Positions 15,349-23,455 of a DNA stretch of 57,628 bases are shown here, piece after piece. How positions within the stretch are numbered: the first letter of the stretch is position 1; each line of letters starts with the position of its first letter. The DNA lies in IMG/VR virus record IMGVR_UViG_3300048833_000443, positions 1 through 57,628 of that record. The stretch is one strand, 5' to 3'. The notes under the pieces are model-generated. The model was not told the DNA's origin and searched no databases. It saw only the letters and a program-made list of their open reading frames with translations. Source of the stretch: a virus. The translations under genes and the position numbers were made by a program.

Positions 15349-15455
15349 GGTGTGTCCTTCCGTCCTGGGAAGTTACCTTCCCGTGTCATCTGATCTCGGC
15401 GCTCTTCCGTGCGCCAGTCGTACGGGACCTCATGCCCCATCACGACGAGCCGCAT
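15303..15455 (-). CDS. Possible small protein overlapping a leader
   Basis: A 50-residue frame whose ATG overlaps the upstream stop (TGATG). The first half is protein-like (MRLVVMGHEVPYDWR); the second half reads through the hairpin leader of the next gene and its start. Either a real small gene or a chance frame. Confidence 0.3.
   Translation of the reverse strand: MRLVVMGHEVPYDWRTEERRDQMTREGNFPGRKDTPWKQRDDGSSSAQAG
15349..15378 (-). promoter_or_regulatory. Structured leader without an obvious promoter
   Basis: A perfect 6-bp hairpin (GGGAAG/CTTCCC, loop GTAA) is followed at once by the GGACGGAAGGAC box and the ATG at 15348. No convincing -35/-10 lies upstream, so this copy may act as a translational element inside the operon. 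Confidence 0.6.
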
Positions 15456-15868
15456 CACGGTGCGACCGGCTTCTTGGTCTTGTCGAACAGGATGCGGTCC
15501 GGCGTGATGTACCGGTTGTTCCTGTGGTTGGGCAGCGGCCCTCGCACCGTGACGTACTCCTGCGACGATGAGTGGTAGTACGACACGAACTCGAACCGCT
15601 TGCGCGGCAGCCCTTCGATCCGCACCACCGTCCCAGGGATGGTCTCACCTTCATCACCCGTGGAGCTGGCCTTGAGCCCGCGCCACTCCGTGAGCTTGAC
15701 CTCCGCACCTTCCCAGTCGGCGTCGGACTGGTCAGCGGGCGGGGCCACCGTGTCCTGCGACTCGCTCTGAACCTCGTCCAGGATCTCCTGCAGCCGCCCC
15801 TTCGGGTAACTGACCGGACCGGTGTAGCCGGCGGTACGGAGGGCCTTCAGCAGCTCGTCCCGGGTCAT
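15455..15868 (-). CDS. Hypothetical protein with a small helical N-terminal domain
   Basis: A 137-residue protein. Residues 1-32 (TRDELLKALRTAGY, then TGPVSYPKGRLQEIL) form a short helix-loop-helix unit closely similar to the N-terminus of the protein at 5983-6487; it resembles SAP/HeH/LEM-like DNA- or protein-binding modules. The rest is a beta-rich domain (PGTVVRIEG, FEFVSYYHSSSQEYVTVRG) suggestive of a small barrel. ATG overlaps the upstream stop (ATGA). Function unknown. Confidence 0.55.
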   Translation of the reverse strand: MTRDELLKALRTAGYTGPVSYPKGRLQEILDEVQSESQDTVAPPADQSDADWEGAEVKLTEWRGLKASSTGDEGETIPGTVVRIEGLPRKRFEFVSYYHSSSQEYVTVRGPLPNHRNNRYITPDRILFDKTKKPVAP

Positions 15869-16599
15869 CGGCCGAGCGCCCGGTTCGAGCCGCCAACCCG
15901 GCGGTGTCCGACGTCGGCACGCTGCCCGTCCGAGCGGCCCGCCCGGGTGGCTGCGCCGTTGACCTTGGTGGACCGGGCGGTGCCCAGTCGCCCGTGCGCT
16001 GCGGCGACCGCAGCGTCGACCTTGTCCTTGCGGTCGACCAGCACCAGGGAGACGCCCGGCTCACCGGACTTGTGCTCCGCGACGGCGGTGCGCATCGACT
16101 CACGCAGCTTGGTGGCGGCGCCCTCGCCGTAGCCGATGATGTACGACTTGCGAGCTTGGAACTTCTCCGCAGCCGTCCACCAGCTGCTGTCTTGCGCGCC
16201 CCACCACTGCTTGAGCGATCGGCTGGCCTGCACCATCACGCTGGTGAACAGGATGTCGAGCCGCTCGAGGTCGGAGTGGAAGCCGTGCACCCTGGCTCGC
16301 AGGTTCTTTGAGCCGCCGCTCGAGTACTGGATGACCCGGCAGTTGAGCTCACGAGCGAGAGCGTTGAGCATCAGGATGTGCGCCTTCGAGTAGATCCCGG
16401 TGAGGTCGTACGTCTTGTCTTCGACGTCGTCGGCATTCTTGCCCGCCGCCGCGTTGAGCATGATCTCGTCGATCGCGTGCTTGGCTTGGAGGTCAGCTGC
16501 CTTTGCGAAGAACGCCTCAGCCTCCTCCGGGCTGCCGGCCCGCTCCGCCTTTGCCAGCAGCTTGATGATCCGCTGCGTGATCGTGTCTTGGTCTGCCAT
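15865..16599 (-). CDS. DUF2786-containing protein
   Basis: A 244-residue protein. Residues 5-50 match DUF2786 (IIKLLAKAERAGSPEEAEAF, then AADLQAKHAID), a domain found in many actinobacterial and phage proteins without a known activity. A central region (HGFHSDLERLDILF, WWGAQDSSWWTA) follows and the tail is basic and Arg/Gly-rich, suggesting nucleic-acid contact. The ATG at 16599 follows the shared leader. First gene of a unit through the DenV-like glycosylase. Confidence 0.7.
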   Translation of the reverse strand: MADQDTITQRIIKLLAKAERAGSPEEAEAFFAKAADLQAKHAIDEIMLNAAAGKNADDVEDKTYDLTGIYSKAHILMLNALARELNCRVIQYSSGGSKNLRARVHGFHSDLERLDILFTSVMVQASRSLKQWWGAQDSSWWTAAEKFQARKSYIIGYGEGAATKLRESMRTAVAEHKSGEPGVSLVLVDRKDKVDAAVAAAHGRLGTARSTKVNGAATRAGRSDGQRADVGHRRVGGSNRALGR

Positions 16600-16690
16600 C
16601 TTGCTTGTCCTTCCGTCCTGGCCGGTGATTCCGGCCGATGAGAACACCATAGCACATCTTCTCGTGGTGTGCAACAGGTTCTTACAAATG
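16600..16690 (-). promoter_or_regulatory. Promoter and structured leader of the DUF2786 unit
   Basis: On the minus strand: -35 TTGCAC (16669-16674), 17-base spacer ending TGTGC, -10 TATGGT (16646-16651). The leader has a perfect 6-bp hairpin (GGCCGG/CCGGCC, loop AATCA) directly before AGGACGGAAGGAC. Confidence 0.8.
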
Positions 16691-16695
16691 ACAAC

Positions 16696-16747
16696 GAGCG
16701 ACGGGCGACCTCTCCCGGGTGTGGGCAGGAGCTGTCGCCCGCCGCTC
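16696..16747 (-). terminator. Terminator-like hairpin after the HTH regulator gene
   Basis: A 14-bp stem (one G-T pair) enclosing a shorter inner stem follows the stop codon at 16750-16752 by two bases. It separates the single-gene HTH unit from the next promoter. Confidence 0.65.
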
Positions 16748-16749
16748 GA

Positions 16750-17169
16750 TCAGGCGGCGGCCTCGGCGTAGGCCGGCTGCCGGGTGCCGTTGAGCACCTT
16801 CACGACGCGGCCGGCCTTCTTGAGGCGCCACACGGAGATGTACGCGGCCTTCTCCGTGATGTCGAGCGCGGAGGCGATCGACACGGTGGTGATGCCGGTG
16901 GGACCGGCCGCCTTGATCGCGCCGAGCACACGCTCATCACGCGCCTGGACGAACGCGTCCTTGGGCCGACCACGACCGCGCTTCTCGCCGGCGCTCAGCT
17001 CGGGGGTCGAGGCGGCGGCGTAGGCCTTCCCGTCCTTGACCACGGCGCCCGCCGCCTCGAGGCTCTTCACAGTCTTCCGCACGGTGGTCTCCGACTTGCC
17101 AGTGATCTTCACGAGCTCAGCGACCGTCTTCGGGCCGTTCACGAGAGCGGCTTTGATGTTCTCTTCCAT
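16750..17169 (-). CDS. Winged-helix regulator with two HTH units and an AT-hook-like linker
   Basis: A 139-residue protein with two similar winged-helix units. Unit one is residues 1-50 (TVAELVKITGKSETTVRKTV); unit two is residues 80-130 (TTVSIASALDITEKAAYISV). They are joined by KRGRGRPK, an AT-hook core, at residues 63-70. The layout suggests a DNA-binding transcription factor. It is a one-gene unit with its own promoter, hairpin leader and terminator, and a 12-bp palindrome lies inside that promoter, so autoregulation is likely. Confidence 0.75.
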   Translation of the reverse strand: MEENIKAALVNGPKTVAELVKITGKSETTVRKTVKSLEAAGAVVKDGKAYAAASTPELSAGEKRGRGRPKDAFVQARDERVLGAIKAAGPTGITTVSIASALDITEKAAYISVWRLKKAGRVVKVLNGTRQPAYAEAAA

Positions 17170-17241
17170 CTTGCTTGTCCTTCCGTCTTGCCGGTGTTGG
17201 CGAGTAAGTCCTAACCTAACAAGACCACGTGGTCCTGTCAA
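17170..17241 (-). promoter_or_regulatory. Promoter with internal operator-like palindrome, and leader
   Basis: On the minus strand: consensus -35 TTGACA (17236-17241), 17-base spacer, -10 TAGGTT (17213-17218). The spacer contains the perfect 12-bp palindrome GACCACGTGGTC (17223-17234), placed where a repressor would block RNA polymerase. The leader ends in GACGGAAGGAC before the ATG at 17169, with only a weak hairpin. Confidence 0.8.
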
Positions 17242-17250
17242 AGCACACCA

Positions 17251-18486
17251 TCACCGTTCGCTGGTGGCTGCCCGGAACGCGTTGGTGCAGTCGTAGGTCC
17301 ACTCACGCTCACCCGTCGGCTCACCCGGGTAGGTGGACGGGTTGCCCTCCAGAGCGCGTCGGATCCACGTGCCGATCCACTCACCGCAGTCCACCGGGAT
17401 GCCCTTGCCCCACGTGAGACGAAGACCGCTGGCACGCTCGAGTGGACGGATGCGCCAGTCGTCCGGGAACCCTTGGATGCGAGCGACCTCACGGTGAGTC
17501 AGGGTGCGATCCTCCGTGGGGTGCATGATGAGGTCGAGGCCGCCGCCGGTCACCACACGAGCCATCTTGTCACCACGCCACCGGATCATCTGGTTGTAGC
17601 CCATCATCCAGTCCTTGGCGATGAGCTTCTCCAGCATCGTTGGACCCCACGACTCGGGCAACGTGCCGTGAGCCTCGTAGTAGCGCTTCGCCACGGTGGA
17701 GATGATCTCCTTCTGACCCCACGTGATGTCCTCGCTGTGAAGAAGGTCGAGGGCACGGCCGATCGCAGGAGTACGACGCCACTGGACGCCGCACACGGCG
17801 CCGGTCACCGAGCGACGCGGTCGACTCCACCACGTGGGTGGGCGGCGGTACGGCTGCTTCTCCCAGGTGGACTCCAGGCCTTCGAGGTCGCCGATGACGT
17901 CCATGAGCGTCGGCACCCGAGTGACCTCGACCGGGTCGATGCCGAACGGGATGCGGGACACGACCCAGAAGTAGCGCTTGCGAATCGCCGCACCGCCGAG
18001 CGATGCGTTGTTGTGTAGCACGTGGTGGAGGTTCCACTGCATGCCCGTGTCGTACTCGAGCTTGGCGCGCAGGTTCTGCATCAGCTCCCGCCCGCCGCCC
18101 TTCTCGGAGTAGGCCTGCCCCACCGACTCGAACACCGCGATGTACGGCTGCGTCCGAGCAACGAACCACTCGAAGGCCCACATGCAGTGGTTCACCGGGG
18201 AGTCGGCGCCACGGAAGTCCTTCCTCGAGAGGAGGCTGAACCCAGAGCACGGCGGGTTGCCGAACACGACGTGCGCCGGGATCGGCGTCCAGTCCTCTCC
18301 GGTTCCGGTCGAGACGTCGGCCTCCCAGTCGTAGCCAAGGAGCTCACGGTTGGCTTCGCAGTTCGCAACGCCGAAGCCTCCCTTCATCTCCTTCTTGCCA
18401 ACGAGCTTGAAGCCGGCTCTCACCATGCCGAGGGTGAACCCGCCGGCGAATGCTTGGCAGTCCACAGCGTGGAACTGGTCCGTCAT
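17251..18486 (-). CDS. C5-cytosine DNA methyltransferase
   Basis: A 411-residue protein with the ordered C5-MTase motifs: I (FAGGFTLGMVRAGF, 13-26), IV with the catalytic Cys (GNPPCSGFS, Cys80), VI as FESV (residues 119-122) instead of the usual ENV, VIII (IRKRYFWVVSR), and X near the C-terminus (WGKGIPVDCGEWIG). These enzymes transfer methyl from SAM to C5 of cytosine. The Glu of motif VI is kept, so activity is plausible. It overlaps the next upstream gene (ATGA) and closes the sugar/modification cluster, so it may work with it or protect DNA independently. Confidence 0.85.
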   Translation of the reverse strand: MTDQFHAVDCQAFAGGFTLGMVRAGFKLVGKKEMKGGFGVANCEANRELLGYDWEADVSTGTGEDWTPIPAHVVFGNPPCSGFSLLSRKDFRGADSPVNHCMWAFEWFVARTQPYIAVFESVGQAYSEKGGGRELMQNLRAKLEYDTGMQWNLHHVLHNNASLGGAAIRKRYFWVVSRIPFGIDPVEVTRVPTLMDVIGDLEGLESTWEKQPYRRPPTWWSRPRRSVTGAVCGVQWRRTPAIGRALDLLHSEDITWGQKEIISTVAKRYYEAHGTLPESWGPTMLEKLIAKDWMMGYNQMIRWRGDKMARVVTGGGLDLIMHPTEDRTLTHREVARIQGFPDDWRIRPLERASGLRLTWGKGIPVDCGEWIGTWIRRALEGNPSTYPGEPTGEREWTYDCTNAFRAATSER

Positions 18487-18683
18487 GACACGTCCTCATC
18501 TCTCCATTCGTACCAGACCTCTCCTGAGGCCTGGAAGCAGTGGTGCGCCGGGTCACCTTGCTGCGCGTGATCGAACCGGCGGTGACACTTGCCTCGGGTC
18601 GATTCTGCCACGCATCGGCTGCCGATCGAATCCAAGGGATCCGGGCCCGGGTCTTGGATCCGACGCGGCTCCGGCAGCGTCAC
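18483..18683 (-). CDS. Small Cys/His-rich protein
   Basis: A 66-residue protein with C, then KCHRRFDH and PAHHC, a likely zinc-binding arrangement. The GTG at 18683 overlaps the stop of the pyrophosphatase gene, and the stop overlaps the methyltransferase start, so it is part of the modification operon. Function unknown. Confidence 0.6.
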   Translation of the reverse strand: MTLPEPRRIQDPGPDPLDSIGSRCVAESTRGKCHRRFDHAQQGDPAHHCFQASGEVWYEWRDEDVS

Positions 18684-19195
18684 GTTGCGCCGTCCTGGTA
18701 CACGTAGCCGCAGGGGCAGTACTCAACGGCGTCGCTGCTGTCGGTGATCGGGTCGAAACGCGACGTGGTCTTCCGATCACGCTTGCAGATCGGGCACTTG
18801 TCCAAGCCGGTGTACCCCTCCGCCTGGCGGTCGGCGTTCACGTTCCGCTTCTCCATGTAGCGGTCAGCGAACCACTGGGCGAGAGCCTCCATGTCCATCT
18901 GGCCGTCGGAGGTGGACGCGACATCGACGCCGGAGACCGTGAGCATGATGTTCATGAAGAAGTGCCAGGCATCCACCATCTCCTTCATCGCCGCCGCGTG
19001 GTCCACGTGGTTGCTCGACGCCCAGGGCTTCCAGCCGGTCTCCTGGAGCATCTCCATGAGCTCGTCGATCAGCGCGAGGACGTTCCAGCGAAGGAACTCC
19101 ATGCGCTCCTCCGGCAGCATCCGCGTGGGATCCTTCCCGAAGGACTCACGCTGCAGCTTGAGCTGCGCGACGAGCATGTCAGCCATGTCGGTCAT
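18680..19195 (-). CDS. All-alpha dNTP pyrophosphatase (dimeric dUTPase/dCTPase family) with zinc ribbon
   Basis: A 171-residue protein. Residues 30-90 carry the metal-binding helices of the dimeric dUTPase/MazG superfamily: ALIDELMEMLQETGWKPW and EMVDAWHFFMNIML. The C-terminal 40 residues add a CxxC...CxC zinc ribbon. The superfamily hydrolyses dUTP or dCTP to the monophosphate; T4 gp56, which removes dCTP so that hydroxymethyl-dCTP is used, has the same all-alpha fold class. Given the dCMP-hydroxymethylase-like gene at 32403-33275, a dCTPase role is attractive, but dUTP cannot be excluded. Confidence 0.7.
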   Translation of the reverse strand: MTDMADMLVAQLKLQRESFGKDPTRMLPEERMEFLRWNVLALIDELMEMLQETGWKPWASSNHVDHAAAMKEMVDAWHFFMNIMLTVSGVDVASTSDGQMDMEALAQWFADRYMEKRNVNADRQAEGYTGLDKCPICKRDRKTTSRFDPITDSSDAVEYCPCGYVYQDGAT

Positions 19196-19197
19196 GA

Positions 19198-20172
19198 TCA
19201 GGCTCCCGTCAGCTCGTCGTACACCCAGCGGTAGGTACGGGCGAGCCCGTCCTCGAGCGCGATGCTTGGCGACCAGCCGAGGTGCTGCTCGATGAGCTCG
19301 TTGTCGCTGTTGCGACCACGCACGCCGAGCGGCCCGTCGATGTACCGCCGTTCGAGGCGGACGCCGGCGATGCCCTCAACGATCGTGACGAGCTCGTTGA
19401 TCGTGACCATCCGATCGGAGCCGAGGTTGATCGGCTCGATGACATCGGACTCGATGAGGCGGATGGTGCCTTCGACGCAGTCGTCCACGTACATGAATGA
19501 ACGGGTCTGCTCGCCGTCGCCCCAGATGTCGATGGTGTGGTCTCCCGACAGCACCGCCTGGGCGACCTTCCGGCAGATTGCCGCAGGAGCCTTCTCCCGG
19601 CCGCCGTCGTAGGTGCCGAGGTCGCCGTACACGTTGTGGTACCGCGCCACGTGGCAGGTGGTGGAGGTCTCTTCGGTGATGTGGCCGCAGAGCCGCTCAC
19701 CGAACAGCTTCTCCCAGCCGTACCCGTCCTCGGGATCGGCGGGATACGCGTCACGCTCCTTGAGCCCGGGGATCTGCGCCTCGTCCTGGCGGTACGAGGG
19801 GTACACGCAAGCCGACGACGCGTAGAACACGTCGGGCACCTCAGCCTCCATCGCCGCCACCAGCGCGGCGGTGGTGGTCCTGGTCGTGAGCATGCACGCC
19901 AGCTTGTTCGTCTCGATGAAGCCCATGCCGCCCATGTCGGCGGCGAGGATGAAGACCCGCTCCGCGTCGTGGCTCAGGCTCTTGAGGAAGTCGAAGTTCC
20001 CCGGGTCCCCGACGTCGAACTCCTCGACCTGCAGGTCGCCGACGCGCTGGTGCCACTCCTCAAGCGGCTTCACGTCGGCGGTGACCACATGGTCACCTCG
20101 GTTCTTGAGCTCTCGGGAGAGGTGGCCTCCGATGAAGCCACCTCCTCCGAGAACGAGCGATGACGTGCTCAT
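19198..20172 (-). CDS. NAD-dependent sugar epimerase (GDP-mannose 3,5-epimerase-like)
   Basis: A 324-residue extended SDR protein: Rossmann GGGGFIG near residue 10, AADMGGMGFI, SSACVYPS, the catalytic YxxxK as YGWEK, then GREKAPAA, WGDGEQTRSF and GVRGRNSDN. The MGGMGFI, REKAPAA and RGRNSDN blocks are typical of GDP-mannose 3,5-epimerases, so the family call is strong. It should rework a nucleotide sugar; the true substrate is open. The start at 20172 has AAAGGATC upstream and overlaps the next gene (ATGA). Likely donor supply for the glycosyltransferase next door. Confidence 0.85.
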   Translation of the reverse strand: MSTSSLVLGGGGFIGGHLSRELKNRGDHVVTADVKPLEEWHQRVGDLQVEEFDVGDPGNFDFLKSLSHDAERVFILAADMGGMGFIETNKLACMLTTRTTTAALVAAMEAEVPDVFYASSACVYPSYRQDEAQIPGLKERDAYPADPEDGYGWEKLFGERLCGHITEETSTTCHVARYHNVYGDLGTYDGGREKAPAAICRKVAQAVLSGDHTIDIWGDGEQTRSFMYVDDCVEGTIRLIESDVIEPINLGSDRMVTINELVTIVEGIAGVRLERRYIDGPLGVRGRNSDNELIEQHLGWSPSIALEDGLARTYRWVYDELTGA

Positions 20173-21200
20173 GTGATGATCCTTTCGATGTCGATGACCC
20201 AGGCGTCGAAGGCCTCGCGGGTCTTGGTTGGGATGACGGTGGATGGGAGGCCGCGCAGCGCGTCGTACGCCTGCGTCATGCACGTGAGGACGTCCATGGA
20301 GTCGTACGAGACGTCCCGCAAGACGTCGGTGACCTGCTGCGTGTAGCGGTAGCCGTGGAGCTCGTTGTCGAGGTCGACCAGGAGGTCGTGGTCGTTGCGG
20401 TCTTGCCGGACGAACGGCGGGCCGTAGTGGACGGCGAACCCGAGGTGGTCCATGACGGAGCGCGCGAGGTAGCTCGCCCAGATGTCGTCGAACCGTCCGA
20501 CGCCGGGCCAGCACATCATGAGAGGCGCCAAGCTCGCGCGCCATCCTGTGTTCTGGCTGTTGAAGGGGCACCACGTGCCAGGCTGCACGACGATCCCGTG
20601 GAGGGCATGTGGCGCGTAGTGCGTGACGTGCGGTCGGCACGCCAGCCGTTCGATGGCGTCGATGTCCGGGTCGCCCAGCCACAGGCCGGCGACGACACCA
20701 ACCGGTGCCCGCTGGTCGTGCGGCTTGAGATCGCTGAACACGAACCGATCACGCATGGTGAGGGGAAAGCCGCGATGGAAGACGGGCGGTGAGGCGACGC
20801 CGCCGACGTTCCACCAGTCGAGCTGCTCGTCCACCATCCACTGTGCCTCGCCTTGGAGCGCGAGCAGCACCTCGTGGAAGTACACCTCCGGAGCGAGTGG
20901 GATGTTGTCGTCATCGACCGTGACGATGGTGTGCGCTCCTCGGGCGATGGCTTCGAGGATGGCGACGTTGCGTCGCTGGATCGAGCGCCACCCGATCGCT
21001 TCGGACGATGCCCAGGAGGTCTGCTGCTCTGGGCGAAGGTACACGTTCTCACCTGGGAGACGCTTGAGCGTGTGCTCGATGTCGTCGTGCGGGGAGATGG
21101 TGTCGCCGGTGACGATGATCACGTCACCGTCTTGGAGCCCTCGTCGGTAGTCCGCCAAGACCGTCGGGTCGTTGATGGTGGTCGTGATCAGTGCCTTCAT
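20169..21200 (-). CDS. UDP-arabinopyranose mutase / reversibly glycosylated protein (RGP)-like
   Basis: A 343-residue protein. By eye it aligns over its length with plant RGP/UAM proteins: the acidic triad DDD (96-98); RGFPLTMR (143-150, RGP has RGYPFSLR, whose first Arg is the autoglycosylated one); GLWL followed by a DPDID segment; and RFDDIW...DHLGF (236-254; RGP has RYDDMW...DHLGY). Plant UAM interconverts UDP-arabinopyranose and UDP-arabinofuranose. A DUF288/STELLO-type glycosyltransferase is the other reading. ATG overlaps the upstream stop (ATGA). Confidence 0.7.
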   Translation of the reverse strand: MKALITTTINDPTVLADYRRGLQDGDVIIVTGDTISPHDDIEHTLKRLPGENVYLRPEQQTSWASSEAIGWRSIQRRNVAILEAIARGAHTIVTVDDDNIPLAPEVYFHEVLLALQGEAQWMVDEQLDWWNVGGVASPPVFHRGFPLTMRDRFVFSDLKPHDQRAPVGVVAGLWLGDPDIDAIERLACRPHVTHYAPHALHGIVVQPGTWCPFNSQNTGWRASLAPLMMCWPGVGRFDDIWASYLARSVMDHLGFAVHYGPPFVRQDRNDHDLLVDLDNELHGYRYTQQVTDVLRDVSYDSMDVLTCMTQAYDALRGLPSTVIPTKTREAFDAWVIDIERIIT

Positions 21201-22501
21201 CGCTGGATCCCCATTCGTTGTTCGATCAGCTGCGCGTACCGCAGCTCCTCCGACGCAGCGTCGTAGAGACGCCGCTGCGCTCCTGCGAGCCACTCCCAGG
21301 TGTCTCGGCTGGTCGATACCGCCGCGATCCGCTTGGAGAGCTGCTCAGGGTCTTCTACCCGCAGCCACATGGCGAGGCTCGCGAGCTCATCATCGATGAC
21401 CTCTCCCTTCCTCACTTGGGCCAGCGTCGGGATGATGTGGCCCTGCGTGTCGTACTGCGGATGGAAGAAGCACACCGTGCCGGTCCCGAAGGCCTGCCAC
21501 GGCTTGGTCGTCGCCCAGCCCGAGCCGGACGAGGGCGTGGTGAAGGTTGCTGCAACCGATCGGAGTCGGTCGTAGTACACCTCGGAGGGCGCAGGCTCAA
21601 TGGACACGCCGAGCTCGGCTTGGCGCTCGGCGGGCCACTTCCCGTGGATGAACGCCGGCTGCTGCGGCAGCACCCAGTCGCGCATGGCGTCGAACCGGTT
21701 GTGCTTGACGTACGCCCGGGCCTCGTTGATGAAGAGCCCGAAGTGCTGCCGCCCCTCGAACGGTCCCATCTCCGTGGGCACGTGCTCAGGCGTGATGCCG
21801 CAGATCTCGAGGCGGGAGTACACGTAGCGCTGGGCAGACCTCCACACGTGTGGGTCGAGCTGCTCAGCTTCGAACCCGCACTCGGCCGGCGTGCGGGTGT
21901 CGGTGTATCGCTCCTGCTTGTCCTTGCGGGTGAAGTCGTACTGCCCGAGCACGGGATGGCGCAGCGGCCACTTGAGGTCCCGGGCCTTGATGTAGTTGCG
22001 AGGATCGGGGCAGAGCCAGATCTCCTCACGGGTCAGCGGGTCCTCCTGCCGGAAGGCGTTGATGCCTCGGACGATGTAAGACGCGTAGCGGACGAACGAG
22101 TCTTGCGGGTTGGTGACCTTCTCCCAGCCGGCACCCACGACCGGGATCGGCGTGTTGCTTGTGCCGTGCTGGCCGGTCCAGACGATGAGGTGATCCATCG
22201 AACGGAACCAGTCGAGCGTGAGCTCGTCGTGAACGGCGATGATGGTGGCGTGATCGGCGCCCTTCGTGCGGTCGCGAACGATGTCACGCCACGCAGTCCA
22301 CGGGTTGATGACGTTGGGCGGCATGCCCACGGTCGCCGGGTCTTCGCCGGAGTTGCGGCCGAGGATGTAGAACTCCACGTCCGGGTTCCGACGAGCGAGC
22401 GTCTTGAGGGTCAGCGGCGGCTCATCGTCGCCACCGACGGTTCCGAAGTTGTTCGGGTCGAGCGGCATGTTCCGCCCGATCTTGGCGTATCCTACGCGCA
22501 A
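21197..22501 (-). CDS. Probable glycosyltransferase (GT-B-like)
   Basis: A 434-residue protein, first gene of the sugar cluster. The N-terminal half has a Rossmann-like pattern (RNPDVEFYILGRNSG, ADHATIIAVHDELT). The C-terminal half has TTPSSGSGWATTKPWQAFGTGTV, then a helix-rich end, as in the donor-binding domain of GT-B enzymes. I infer transfer of the sugar made by the two following gene products, probably to a modified base; protein or surface targets are possible. TTG start with AAAGGA seven bases upstream. Terminator hairpin 22528-22564 lies before it. Confidence 0.6.
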   Translation of the reverse strand: MRVGYAKIGRNMPLDPNNFGTVGGDDEPPLTLKTLARRNPDVEFYILGRNSGEDPATVGMPPNVINPWTAWRDIVRDRTKGADHATIIAVHDELTLDWFRSMDHLIVWTGQHGTSNTPIPVVGAGWEKVTNPQDSFVRYASYIVRGINAFRQEDPLTREEIWLCPDPRNYIKARDLKWPLRHPVLGQYDFTRKDKQERYTDTRTPAECGFEAEQLDPHVWRSAQRYVYSRLEICGITPEHVPTEMGPFEGRQHFGLFINEARAYVKHNRFDAMRDWVLPQQPAFIHGKWPAERQAELGVSIEPAPSEVYYDRLRSVAATFTTPSSGSGWATTKPWQAFGTGTVCFFHPQYDTQGHIIPTLAQVRKGEVIDDELASLAMWLRVEDPEQLSKRIAAVSTSRDTWEWLAGAQRRLYDAASEELRYAQLIEQRMGIQR

Positions 22502-22527
22502 GGTGTCGTCCTTTCATCGTGGCCGAA

Positions 22528-22564
22528 GCCAGGAGGGGGCAGGGGAACGAACCCCCCTCCTGGC
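22528..22564 (-). terminator. Terminator-like hairpin after the DUF669-like gene
   Basis: A perfect 12-bp stem (GCCAGGAGGGGG with its complement) and 13-base loop, 28 bases after the stop of 22592-23455 and 27 bases before the glycosyltransferase start. It may reduce read-through into the sugar cluster. Confidence 0.65.
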
Positions 22565-22591
22565 GAACGGACCAGCCGAAGTGCCTTCGTG

Positions 22592-23451
<860 letters not shown>

Positions 23452-23455
<4 letters not shown>

